DNA of 64,000 nucleotides, from NCBI GenBank assembly GCA_964500675.1, contig CAZCNY010000001.1, positions 62,001 through 126,000 on the forward strand, read 5' to 3'. Positions 9,242-16,985 of this stretch are shown piece by piece. Below the pieces are notes generated by a model. That model did no database searches and was not told the DNA's origin. It was given only the letters and a program-made list of their open reading frames with translations. This DNA comes from CAMLJR01 sp964500675. Lineage in GTDB: Bacteria > Pseudomonadota > Gammaproteobacteria > Pseudomonadales > CAMLJR01. Both the position numbers and the translations under genes were made by a program. The stretch's first letter is position 1; each line of letters begins with the position of its first letter.

Positions 9242-9916
9242 ATGAAAAAAATTGTTGGCTTTTTAGCGCTCTCGCTGTTGTTCAGTACCAGCTTGCGCGC
9301 GGAAACGCTCTATCAAGTCGAGCTCATCGCCTTCGCGCGCAACAGTGCTGAAGCCAAAAATGAAGAGAACTGGGAGAGGCAATACAATCTGCGCTACCCC
9401 GAACGCTACGTCAGCCTGCAAGCTGCCGATGGCAGCGGCGCGCCGATTCAAATGCTCGCTGCCGACGCGCTGCAATTAAACAAGGAAACCGATGCGATCG
9501 CGGGCCACCGCAATTGGCGCGTACTGTTGCACACGGCATGGCGCCAAACCGTCGATGACCCCGCGCACGCAACGGCGGTGATCATCAGCGGCGGCAAACC
9601 GTTCGGCATGCATCGCGAATTGGAAGGCACATTTACACTCAGCGTCGAGCACTTTTTGCGAGCCGACGTCAATTTATGGTTGAGTCGTTTTTCGGCCAAC
9701 GCAGCAACGCCTGCTGCGACAACGCTACCCAATCCTCCGGGGACGATTGCGCCTATCGTCGGCGACAATAGCCAGAACGACGCGATTCAGTACGTCGCGA
9801 CACAAACCGTCGTGCTACAAGAGCAGCGGCGCTTACGCAGCGGTGAATTGCATTACTTCGATCATCCACTATTTGGTTTACTGGTCCTCGTAACGCCGGT
9901 ACCAAATCCGCAGTAA
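9242..9916 (+). CDS. csiV: CsiV family periplasmic protein
   Basis: A 224-residue protein with a clear Sec signal peptide (MKKIVGFLALSLLFSTSLRAE, cleavage probably after ALR/LRA). The mature start TLYQVELIAFARN and the later HRELEGTFTLSVEHFLRADVNLWLS segment are typical of the CsiV family (peptidoglycan-associated cell-shape protein first described in Vibrio) and of the equivalent small gene after mfd in Pseudomonas. An AAGG ribosome-binding site lies about 8 nt before the ATG. Role inferred: envelope integrity. The stop abuts the convergent MTI phosphorylase gene (2-nt gap) and I see no terminator hairpin between them. Confidence 0.75.
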   Translation: MKKIVGFLALSLLFSTSLRAETLYQVELIAFARNSAEAKNEENWERQYNLRYPERYVSLQAADGSGAPIQMLAADALQLNKETDAIAGHRNWRVLLHTAWRQTVDDPAHATAVIISGGKPFGMHRELEGTFTLSVEHFLRADVNLWLSRFSANAATPAATTLPNPPGTIAPIVGDNSQNDAIQYVATQTVVLQEQRRLRSGELHYFDHPLFGLLVLVTPVPNPQ

Positions 9917-9918
9917 TT

Positions 9919-10680
9919 TCATTGCGCGCTCTTTTTCGCTCGCTGGATAAAAAGAACCCGCAAAATTTTTTCGATTTTTCTCAGCGCTGAAGCCATTACG
10001 GTTTGCATCGCTTCGACGGTTAACGGCTCGTGGCTTTTTCCCGCTGCTGCATTGACGACAACGCAGAGCGACGCGTAATCGATTCCCAACTCGCGCGCCA
10101 ATGCCGCTTCTGGCATGCCGGTCATACCGACAATATCGCAGGCATCGCGTTCGAGCCGTTTAATTTCCGCAGCCGACTCCAGCCGCGGCCCTTGCGTCGC
10201 TGCGTAGACACCGCCGTCGACAACATCGACATCAGCGCGCATCGCTGCCTGCAATAACTGCGCACGCAGTACCTGCGAATAGGGCTCGGTAAAATCGACA
10301 TGTTGTGGCGCAATATCGTCGTTCGTATAAAACGTATGTTCGCGGCCATAGGTGTAATCGATGATCTGATCCGGAATCAGCACCGTACCGGCCGTCGCAT
10401 GCGCGGCAATACCGCCCACCGAATTGATCGCGACAACCCTCCGCGCTCCCAACTCGTATAGCGCACGCAAATTCGCGCGGTAGTTGATGCGATGCGGCGC
10501 GATGCGATGCGGGCGCCCATGGCGCGCTAACCAATAAAACTCGGTGCCTCCGCAGCGATATACCTCGATCGGCGCCGATGGCGCACCGCAGTCAGCCGCC
10601 ACCGCCTGTGCATCTATAAGCTCCCAGCTCTCGAATTTATCGACTCCCGAACCGCCGATAATGGCCCACGCATTTGTCAT
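9919..10680 (-). CDS. S-methyl-5'-thioinosine phosphorylase (MTAP/PNP family)
   Basis: A 253-residue PNP/MTAP family enzyme that phosphorolyses a 5'-methylthio-nucleoside to methylthioribose-1-phosphate and a purine base. Seen: IIGGSGVDKFE (phosphate loop), ARHGRPHRIAPHRINYRANL, AINSVGGIAAH, GPRLESAAEIK, and the substrate region VGMTGMPEAALARELGIDYA. The corresponding P. aeruginosa gene (PA3004) was shown to prefer methylthioinosine over methylthioadenosine, and synteny with mfd and lexA supports the same specificity here. Specificity is inferred from position and not from a decisive residue. The neighbouring nagZ found in Pseudomonas is absent. Confidence 0.85.
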   Translation of the reverse strand: MTNAWAIIGGSGVDKFESWELIDAQAVAADCGAPSAPIEVYRCGGTEFYWLARHGRPHRIAPHRINYRANLRALYELGARRVVAINSVGGIAAHATAGTVLIPDQIIDYTYGREHTFYTNDDIAPQHVDFTEPYSQVLRAQLLQAAMRADVDVVDGGVYAATQGPRLESAAEIKRLERDACDIVGMTGMPEAALARELGIDYASLCVVVNAAAGKSHEPLTVEAMQTVMASALRKIEKILRVLFIQRAKKSAQ

Positions 10681-10815
10681 GGCTGCCGCTATGCTCCGCC
10701 CGTTGATTTATCCCACGCCACGCTGTTCGACGGCGCACATTGAGTTGCACGTGAAAGCCTAACGCACCACGCGCATGACGCGATAGTCACGCGCAGATTT
10801 GCAATCCCGGATTTA

Positions 10816-10831
10816 CTGTATATAATCACAG
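10816..10831 (+). promoter_or_regulatory. LexA box 1 (SOS operator) upstream of lexA
   Basis: CTGTATATAATCACAG has the CTGT-N8-ACAG core and the AT-rich centre of the gammaproteobacterial LexA site. It lies 29 nt before the lexA ATG and overlaps the probable promoter, giving autoregulation. Confidence 0.85.
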
Positions 10832-10834
10832 CAC

Positions 10835-10850
10835 CTGTATATTAAGCCAG
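10835..10850 (+). promoter_or_regulatory. LexA box 2 upstream of lexA
   Basis: CTGTATATTAAGCCAG begins 19 nt after the start of box 1. It keeps CTGT and CAG, with C for A at the first base of the right half, so it should be the weaker site. Tandem boxes resemble the E. coli lexA control region. Confidence 0.65.
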
Positions 10851-10860
10851 AGGGATAGCC

Positions 10861-11463
10861 ATGAAGTTGACCGAGCGCCAGCAGGAAGTCCTAGACGTGA
10901 TTCGCCGCTATATCGACGAGACCGGCTATCCACCCACCCGCGCGGATATCGCGCACGAACTGGGTTTTCGCTCTGCCAATGCCGCGGAAGAACATCTGAA
11001 AGCACTCGCGCGCAAAGGCGCGATCGAGATGATCGCCGGTGCTTCGCGCGGCATTCGGCTCTCGGAGGAAACCAAAGGTCTTCCTGTGATAGGACGAGTC
11101 GCTGCAGGCAACCCGATTCTCGCGCAAGAGCATATCGAAGAATATTGCGCGATACCGCCCAGCACATTTCACCCGCCCGCTGATTATTTTTTGCGGGTCA
11201 AAGGCGACAGCATGATCAATGTCGGCATCTTCGAGGACGATCTTCTTGCGGTACATCGCACGAGCGATGCGAATAATGGCGACATCATTGTGGCGCGCAT
11301 CGACGATGAAGTGACCGTGAAGCGTCTGCAGCGCACCCGCAGTAAACATCAACTGCGCTTGCTGCCCGAAAACACGGATTACCGACCAATCGAAGTTGAT
11401 TTGCGCACCCAGGATTTTTCGATCGAAGGGCTGAGTGTCGGTGTCTTGCGGCGAGGTATTTGA
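10861..11463 (+). CDS. lexA: LexA repressor
   Basis: A 200-residue SOS master repressor and self-cleaving protease. The N-terminal winged helix reads MKLTERQQEVLDVIRRYIDE with the recognition helix near FRSANAAEEHLKALARKGAI. The autocleavage Ala-Gly pair is in GRVAAGNPIL, the nucleophile serine in VKGDSMINVGI, and the general-base lysine in ITVKRLQ-like EVTVKRLQR. An AGAGGGA ribosome-binding site sits 6-7 nt before the ATG. The gene is preceded by two LexA boxes and followed after a single nucleotide by sulA, so both are SOS-induced together. Confidence 0.97.
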   Translation: MKLTERQQEVLDVIRRYIDETGYPPTRADIAHELGFRSANAAEEHLKALARKGAIEMIAGASRGIRLSEETKGLPVIGRVAAGNPILAQEHIEEYCAIPPSTFHPPADYFLRVKGDSMINVGIFEDDLLAVHRTSDANNGDIIVARIDDEVTVKRLQRTRSKHQLRLLPENTDYRPIEVDLRTQDFSIEGLSVGVLRRGI

Positions 11464-11464
11464 G

Positions 11465-11872
11465 ATGTCTAGCTTTCAACAACCGTTACTAAACGCTGGC
11501 GGTACATCTGCGGCGACGTCTCGCGTCGTCGAATTCATCGTGCCCGAAATATCGCTGCGGCAGCTCGCGTTTATTTTTCCGCTAGTAGGGCATTTGAGTT
11601 TCAGCGAAGACCCGCGCTGGGTCACTTGCATTGGCCCATTGCTACTGTCGAAGAAGGATTGCCGTCAGTTCGGACTTAATCGTTATAGGCTGTTACAGGT
11701 TTTGCCGAGCCAGCGCTGCAACGTAATCGATATCGCCGAGCGCGCGCTCGTAGCAGGAAAGAGCCATACTGTTTTCTGTCAGGCGGAGACACTTTGCGAG
11801 CGCGATTTAATCCGCCTGGAACACGCAGCAACGCGTGGACAGGCGCGCTGCGTGATCGCACGCAGCCGCTAA
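11465..11872 (+). CDS. sulA: SulA-like cell division inhibitor
   Basis: A 135-residue protein starting 1 nt after the lexA stop, the position of the SOS division inhibitor in Pseudomonas. The central segment (ISLRQLAFIFPLVGHLS, then DPRWVTCIGP) and the following QFGLNRYRLLQVLP region match SulA/ImuA-RecA-fold proteins, which bind FtsZ and block Z-ring assembly. The start at 11465 is preferred over an upstream GTG at 11435 inside lexA. SulA sequences diverge strongly, so synteny carries much of the weight. Confidence 0.78.
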   Translation: MSSFQQPLLNAGGTSAATSRVVEFIVPEISLRQLAFIFPLVGHLSFSEDPRWVTCIGPLLLSKKDCRQFGLNRYRLLQVLPSQRCNVIDIAERALVAGKSHTVFCQAETLCERDLIRLEHAATRGQARCVIARSR

Positions 11873-11888
11873 ACGCGATCGCGAAAAG

Positions 11889-11919
11889 ATTTTATTGCTC
11901 AGATTTATTTTATTGCTCA
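11889..11919. repeat. 13-bp direct repeat at the sulA-fpr junction
   Basis: ATTTTATTGCTCA occurs at 11889-11901 and again at 11907-11919 with an 18-nt period. The second copy contains the fpr stop codon. It looks like a small tandem duplication at the end of fpr. Confidence 0.7.
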
Positions 11920-12683
11920 ACAAAAGCGCGTTCGATCGCGTAATGCCCGGCGTCGCCATGACGAGTTTCAATAAACCCCATGCCGTCCAAGATTACGCAA
12001 GTATCCTTGAGCATTTGCGGACTGCCGCAGAGCATAAAGCGATCTTCTTCGAGGCTCATCGGTGGTAGTCCCAGATCGGTGAATAATTTCCCGCTGGTGA
12101 TCAAATCGGTGATACGACCTTGGTTGCGGAAAGGTTCGCGCGTCACTGTTGGGTAATACAACAGTTTTCCTTTAACCTCATCGCCAAAAAACTCATTTTG
12201 CGGCAGTTCACGGGTGATGAAATCATCGTAAGCCAACTCGTTGACGTTGCGCACACCGTGAACCAGAATCACCTTCTCGTATTTCTCGTAGGTTTCAGGA
12301 TCTTTGATGATGCTCATGAACGGCGCCAGCCCGGTCCCCGTGCTGAGCATATACAAACGCTTGCCGGGCAACAGATAGTCGGTGACCAGCGTCCCCGTCG
12401 GCTTCACGCTCATCAAAATTGAATCGCCAACCTGCAAATGCTGCAAACGCGATGTGAGCGGACCGTCGGGAACCTTGATGCTGAAAAATTCGAGATTCTC
12501 TTCATAGTTCGCACTGACGATGCTGTACGCCCGCATCAGTGGCCGACCATTCACCTCGAGCCCAATCATGATGAAATGCCCATTCTTGAAGCGTAGCGTA
12601 TTCGAACGCGTTGTCGTAAAGCTGAACAGCTTATCGGTCCAGTGATGGACGCTGAGCACGTGTTCGGTAATAAACGCAGCCAT
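11910..12683 (-). CDS. fpr: Ferredoxin/flavodoxin-NADP(+) reductase
   Basis: A 257-residue cytoplasmic FAD enzyme moving electrons between NADPH and ferredoxin/flavodoxin. Seen: FAD-binding RAYSIVSA (the RxYS motif), the KVPDGPLTSRL segment, NADP-binding GTGLAPFMSII, and the FMLCGSPQML motif. The C-terminus ends AFVEQ, close to the AFVEK ending of bacterial subclass I FPRs. An AAGG ribosome-binding site lies 7 nt before the ATG. It is divergent from finR, whose product activates fpr-1 under superoxide in Pseudomonas putida. The same control is likely here. Confidence 0.94.
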   Translation of the reverse strand: MAAFITEHVLSVHHWTDKLFSFTTTRSNTLRFKNGHFIMIGLEVNGRPLMRAYSIVSANYEENLEFFSIKVPDGPLTSRLQHLQVGDSILMSVKPTGTLVTDYLLPGKRLYMLSTGTGLAPFMSIIKDPETYEKYEKVILVHGVRNVNELAYDDFITRELPQNEFFGDEVKGKLLYYPTVTREPFRNQGRITDLITSGKLFTDLGLPPMSLEEDRFMLCGSPQMLKDTCVILDGMGFIETRHGDAGHYAIERAFVEQ

Positions 12684-12820
12684 AATCTAGCCTTCAAACC
12701 TCTTGTTACAAATATCGCGGACATAACGAGCGAAAAAATCCGTCGCAGCATGCGTTATTTTAAGCCGTTTTACATTATCGGCAAACAAGGTTATTGTGAT
12801 TTTTATTTTCGGATAAACCG

Positions 12821-13711
12821 ATGATGCACTACACCCTGCGCCAGCTCGAAGTTTTTCTCGCCGTGGCGCGCACCCAAAATATCAGCCGCGCTGCCGAGGC
12901 GCTTGCCATGTCGCAATCCGCGGTGTCCGGCTCGTTAGCGGACCTGGAAGGGCACTTTGACGTTAAGCTCTTCGACCGCATCGGCAAGCGTATTCAACTC
13001 AATGAGTTCGGTAAAGCATTGCGCCCCAAAGCGCAGGCGTTGATCGAGCAGGCGCGCGATTTGGAAAGCGCATTGCGCCAGCACTCCGATATCGGTCGTC
13101 TACAACTCGGCGCCACACTGACCATCGGTAACTACCTCGCAGTGGAGTTGATGGCAAAATTTATGCGCGAACAGCCCGGTGCGCAAACCACATTGGAAGT
13201 AGCGAATACCGCCGAGATCGTGAATAAAATTGCAAATTTTGAACTCGACGTCGCACTCGTCGAAGGCGAGATTTCGCACCCGGATCTCAAAGTTAGCGTT
13301 TGGCGCGAAGACGAACTATCCGTCTTTTGCGCGCCGAGTCATCCGTTCGCTCGAAAGAAAAACCTGAGCGAAAAAGACTTGCTGGAAGCGATATGGATTT
13401 TGCGAGAACCGGGCTCGGGTACACGGCAAACGTTTGATCGCGCGATGCATGGCTTGCTGCCAAACCTCAATATCATGCTTGAGCTCCAGCATACTGAAGC
13501 GATCAAGCGCGCTGTCGAAACGGGGTTAGGGATCGGTTGTATATCGCGCGTCGCATTGCGTGAGGCATTCCAGCGTAAGACCTTGGTGCCACTGGCTGTC
13601 GCTGGCCGCGATTTACGACGCAATTTTTATTTCATTATCCACCGTCACAAATATCTGAGCGCAGGTATTCAGCGCTGGCTATCTTTGTGTCGCGAGCATG
13701 TAGCCCAATAG
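12821..13711 (+). CDS. finR: LysR-type regulator FinR
   Basis: A 296-residue LysR family regulator. The helix-turn-helix covers residues 1-60 (LRQLEVFLAVARTQNISRAA, then MSQSAVSGSLADLE) and a periplasmic-binding-like effector domain follows. The divergent position opposite fpr and the overall match to Pseudomonas FinR support a role as activator of fpr under oxidative or sulfur-related stress. Two adjacent ATGs at 12821 and 12824 are possible starts. The 137-nt intergenic region must hold both promoters. A bidirectional terminator follows. Confidence 0.85.
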   Translation: MMHYTLRQLEVFLAVARTQNISRAAEALAMSQSAVSGSLADLEGHFDVKLFDRIGKRIQLNEFGKALRPKAQALIEQARDLESALRQHSDIGRLQLGATLTIGNYLAVELMAKFMREQPGAQTTLEVANTAEIVNKIANFELDVALVEGEISHPDLKVSVWREDELSVFCAPSHPFARKKNLSEKDLLEAIWILREPGSGTRQTFDRAMHGLLPNLNIMLELQHTEAIKRAVETGLGIGCISRVALREAFQRKTLVPLAVAGRDLRRNFYFIIHRHKYLSAGIQRWLSLCREHVAQ

Positions 13712-13732
13712 AAATAACAAATCCAAAAAGCA

Positions 13733-13757
13733 AAAAGGCGACCATTGGCCGCCTTTT
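13733..13757. terminator. Bidirectional terminator between finR and the TPR gene
   Basis: The arms AAAAGGCG and CGCCTTTT flank a 9-nt loop. The minus-strand reading ends in a T-rich tract (CGCCTTTTTGCTTTTT), the plus-strand reading in CGCCTTTTAATTAATT. The two genes converge here. Confidence 0.8.
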
Positions 13758-13773
13758 AATTAATTGCGCAGCC

Positions 13774-15045
13774 TTAACTCTGGCTGTTGGCGTAAAGAGT
13801 CCACAAATGGGCGATGCTAGCCAGTTTCGAATCCGCGCCAACCGCTTTGAACTGCGCTACCGCATCCGCAGCTTTTTTCGAATTGATATACGCGATCCCC
13901 AGCAGCAAGTGCGCCTCGTCTTCAGCCTTTATTTTGCCTTTCTTCAACCCGCGTTTCATCGCTTCTATGCCTTTCGCATACTCGCCGTAACTTGCATATG
14001 TCTCACCGAGTTTGACATCCGCGTCCCCCCCGGTGGCGGCACTGGCTTCTTTCTCATATTCCGGAAGCTGTTTTAAATCCGCCGCCGAATCGGCTTGCGC
14101 TCTCGCCAATAGCCGATTTTCGCGGTCCTTATTTTCCCCTACCCCTAACACTTTGTTGGCAAAACCTTTTTCGAGCACCATTTTGGCGTCCCCTGGAAAT
14201 CCAAGGGCCAACGCCAACTGCGCCATCTCCATATAATCAGGACCTTTTAGTAGGCCTGTCATCATTTTCAGGCGCAGCAGTTCAAAGCTCTTCCGATCAG
14301 AAGTTTTGCCCTTGTTTTGCTCGATAACAAAAGCATCGCGCCAATATTCTGGTGCTGGAAACTTCGCCAGCAATAACTCAAGCGTCGCATTGGCATCGTC
14401 ATCCTTTCCAGCCAATTGTTGACTGCTGCGCAGAAGATCTAACCAGGATTTTTGTACAGGCTGACCCGCCTGCTCTGCGAGATGAAATAACGACTGTGTT
14501 GCAACGATTGCTTGTGGATAATCTTTATGAAGGTAATACGCCTGAGCAATCAATATCGCGATATCGACGTTAGGCCCCACATCTTTCAAATATCTCGAAC
14601 CATATTTGATCGCACTAGGATAATCCTTCGACTGATATTCGAATTTCGTCAGCTGATCGAGAAGCCTCTTCCGATCCTCAGCTGACGCTTCTGGACTATC
14701 GAGCATTGCATCCAAAGATTTGACCGCTTTTGCCGGATCCCCCATTCCGAAGGCTACAAAGCTGGTAACTTCGTTGATTTTATATTCATCGAAAGGCGTT
14801 TTCTTGGGCGCCGATCGCGCCTCGTCGAGCTTTTCCGAAGCCCCTTTAAAGTCTTTCGATCGCGCCAGCTGAATAGCCTCTTGAAGAGGCTTACCCACTT
14901 TTGGACTCACCTTTTTTGCGGTATCTTTTTCCGCAGCGTACGCTGGAGCAGAAGCGATCGAGTTGACAGCAACAACAGCGCTGATTCCAGCAAGCGAAAG
15001 GCCGACAGCGGGAAGAGATAAAACTAAAGCTTTAATTATACGCAT
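13774..15045 (-). CDS. Periplasmic TPR protein of the TonB/ExbBD operon
   Basis: A 423-residue protein with an N-terminal signal peptide (hydrophobic segment to about residue 38, cleavage near APAYAAEKD). The rest is Lys/Ala-rich with TPR-like helical pairs such as DYPSAIKYGSRYLKD, DYPQAIVATQSLF, YGEYAKGIEAMKRGLKKG and AHLLLGIAYINSKK. It is the last gene of a minus-strand operon after tonB, exbB, exbD, exbD, 44 nt behind the second exbD, with a terminator following. Function is not established. Periplasmic TPR proteins accompany some TonB systems and may scaffold or link the motor to transporters (inference). Confidence 0.78.
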   Translation of the reverse strand: MRIIKALVLSLPAVGLSLAGISAVVAVNSIASAPAYAAEKDTAKKVSPKVGKPLQEAIQLARSKDFKGASEKLDEARSAPKKTPFDEYKINEVTSFVAFGMGDPAKAVKSLDAMLDSPEASAEDRKRLLDQLTKFEYQSKDYPSAIKYGSRYLKDVGPNVDIAILIAQAYYLHKDYPQAIVATQSLFHLAEQAGQPVQKSWLDLLRSSQQLAGKDDDANATLELLLAKFPAPEYWRDAFVIEQNKGKTSDRKSFELLRLKMMTGLLKGPDYMEMAQLALALGFPGDAKMVLEKGFANKVLGVGENKDRENRLLARAQADSAADLKQLPEYEKEASAATGGDADVKLGETYASYGEYAKGIEAMKRGLKKGKIKAEDEAHLLLGIAYINSKKAADAVAQFKAVGADSKLASIAHLWTLYANSQS

Positions 15046-15089
15046 TGAAAAAACTCACCTCAGACCAACACTGCTACTATCAACATTCA

Positions 15090-15503
15090 TTAGAGCTGTT
15101 CGTTGCCTACGATACCGATATTACGAATACCTTTGCGTTGCGCAGTCGCCAATACCTTCGCGACGATATCGTACTTGGCAAGTTTGTTCGGACGTAGATG
15201 AAGCTCGGGCTGCGGATCTTTTGCGGCGGCCTCTTCAAAATAACTCACCAACGTATCGCCGTTGGGAACCTGCTGACCATTCCATAGCAAAGTGCCATCG
15301 AAATCGACTTCCAGGTCAATGACCTCCGGCTGCACTGCCGGTGGTGTTGAATTAGGCCGAGGCATATCCAGCTTCACTGCATGCGTTTGCACAGGAATCG
15401 TAATAATCAACATCACGATCAAAACGAGCATCACGTCGATCAACGGCGTGGTGTTCATTTCCATCATCATCTCGCCGTCGGAGCTACCTACGCTCATTCC
15501 CAT
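15090..15503 (-). CDS. exbD2: Biopolymer transport protein ExbD (second copy)
   Basis: A 137-residue inner-membrane protein with a short cytoplasmic N-terminus, one TM helix and a periplasmic domain. The proton-path aspartate is in NTTPLIDVMLVLIVML. The C-terminal domain contains ELHLRPNKLAKYDIVAKVL and ends GIRNIGIVGNEQL. It forms the proton-driven motor with ExbB and energises TonB. It follows another exbD by 32 nt. Paired ExbDs are known in Xanthomonas-type systems, where only one may be essential for each substrate. Confidence 0.92.
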   Translation of the reverse strand: MGMSVGSSDGEMMMEMNTTPLIDVMLVLIVMLIITIPVQTHAVKLDMPRPNSTPPAVQPEVIDLEVDFDGTLLWNGQQVPNGDTLVSYFEEAAAKDPQPELHLRPNKLAKYDIVAKVLATAQRKGIRNIGIVGNEQL

Positions 15504-15535
15504 GGAAAATCTCCCGAGGATTTAATCTGATGTAT

Positions 15536-15958
15536 TTACTGCGCGCGGGCAGGCTCAGTGATAAAACCGACTTTATGTATGCTAGCGCGTTGTGCGGCGA
15601 GAACTACCTTGCCCACATTTTCGTAACGCGCGTTCTTGTCGCCACGGATGTGAACTTCAGGTTGCGGAGTCTGTACCGCGACCTCTTTCAGCTTTGTGAG
15701 CAACGTGGCGTAATCCGGAAGGCGCGCTGAATTCCAGTACAGCTCGCCCTCGGCATCGACCGCAATCACAATATTCTCAGGCTTTGTTTGCGTCGGTACG
15801 TTGGAGGCTTTAGGCAGCTCCACCGGTACCGTATGCACAACAACCGGAACAGTGATCAAAAAGATGATCAACATAACCAACATGACGTCGACGAGCGGCG
15901 TCGTGTTGATTGAGGAGTTCAGCTCGTCGTCACCACTGGAGGAAACGCTCATCCCCAT
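15536..15958 (-). CDS. exbD1: Biopolymer transport protein ExbD (first copy)
   Basis: A 140-residue ExbD with the TM aspartate in NTTPLVDVMLVMLIIFLITV and the periplasmic EVHIRGDKNARYENVGKVVL motif, closer to the canonical ExbD/TolR consensus than the second copy. It starts 2 nt after the exbB stop, so translation is probably coupled. It belongs to the TonB motor. The N-terminus MGMSVSSSGDDE is nearly shared with ExbD2 (MGMSVGSSDGE), suggesting local duplication. Confidence 0.93.
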   Translation of the reverse strand: MGMSVSSSGDDELNSSINTTPLVDVMLVMLIIFLITVPVVVHTVPVELPKASNVPTQTKPENIVIAVDAEGELYWNSARLPDYATLLTKLKEVAVQTPQPEVHIRGDKNARYENVGKVVLAAQRASIHKVGFITEPARAQ

Positions 15959-15960
15959 TT

Positions 15961-16905
15961 TTATTTACTCCGCTGCGCAACGCGCGGAGTCTCGCCTTGA
16001 TCGGCGACGCGCGCGCCCACTACTAAGTATGCGTTGAGATCATCCGCGAAGGCGCGAACATCGTCGAGTGCAACTTTGTTGCGACGTACTAGCCAGTTGT
16101 AACCCAGTACCGCGGGTACCGCGACCGCAAGACCAATCGCCGTCATAATCAGCGCCTCACCCACAGGGCCGGCTACTTTGTCGATGCTCGCTTGACCGGC
16201 CAGGCCGATCGCGACGAGTGCATGATAGATACCCCACACCGTACCGAAAAGACCGATAAACGGAGCGGTGGAGCCCGTCGTCGCCAGAAATGCTAACCCA
16301 CCTTGCAGACCGCTTTGGATCGACTCGACACCGCGCTGCACGGTTAGCGTCACCCACTCTTGCAGTTCAATTTTGTCCGTCAAACGACCGTCGTGATGCT
16401 TAACCGATTTGAGTCCGTCATCGACCAAGCCGCGATACGCGCTATTTTTGCTAAGTTTCTGCACGCCATCGGACAAACTGGAAGAATCCCACAGTCTGCG
16501 AGCCTCTCGCGCTTGATTGAACAAACGCTGCTGCTCCCACAACTTGGTGAACATAATGTACCACGTGAATGCAGACATAATGCCCAGCAACACGAGGGTG
16601 CCTTTGGCCACCAAGTCACCTTTGGCCCAGAGAGCGTCGAGGCCATACGGATTGTTTTGTTTAGTCGACTCCTCAGCAGAGGTGGCTGCCGACTGAGCCT
16701 GCCCTTCGACAGGAGCTGCAGTTGCTGCGCTCTCGTCGGTTGCCGCAGGCGCAGCTGTAGGTGCGGTCGCAGTCGCAGTCGCGTCAGCAGGTGCAGCAGC
16801 ATCTGCGCTCTGCTCTTGCGCTGTGGCAACGTTGGCCAGTAGCTGTTGACCGGCAATCGCTAGCACCAACTGGAGCAGCAACGGAATAAAGCGTTTGGTA
16901 ATCAT
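15961..16905 (-). CDS. exbB: ExbB/MotA-TolQ proton channel protein with periplasmic extension
   Basis: A 314-residue inner-membrane protein. It has an N-terminal signal-like segment to about residue 29, an Ala/Thr-rich low-complexity stretch to about 80, then three TM helices: KGTLVLLGIMSAFTWYIMF, the STAPFIGLFGTVWGIYHAL region and EALIMTAIGLAVAVPAVLGY. The last two hold the conserved ExbB pore residues. With ExbD and TonB it converts the proton gradient into motion that opens outer-membrane receptors. The gene lies 80 nt after tonB and directly before exbD1. Confidence 0.93.
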   Translation of the reverse strand: MITKRFIPLLLQLVLAIAGQQLLANVATAQEQSADAAAPADATATATAPTAAPAATDESAATAAPVEGQAQSAATSAEESTKQNNPYGLDALWAKGDLVAKGTLVLLGIMSAFTWYIMFTKLWEQQRLFNQAREARRLWDSSSLSDGVQKLSKNSAYRGLVDDGLKSVKHHDGRLTDKIELQEWVTLTVQRGVESIQSGLQGGLAFLATTGSTAPFIGLFGTVWGIYHALVAIGLAGQASIDKVAGPVGEALIMTAIGLAVAVPAVLGYNWLVRRNKVALDDVRAFADDLNAYLVVGARVADQGETPRVAQRSK

Positions 16906-16985
16906 TGCATCTTCCTTCCTAACAATTGTTTTAAGCTAATAAAAGTTTGAACGCTTCCTGGCTGTCTACGTAACGGCTCCCGCCG

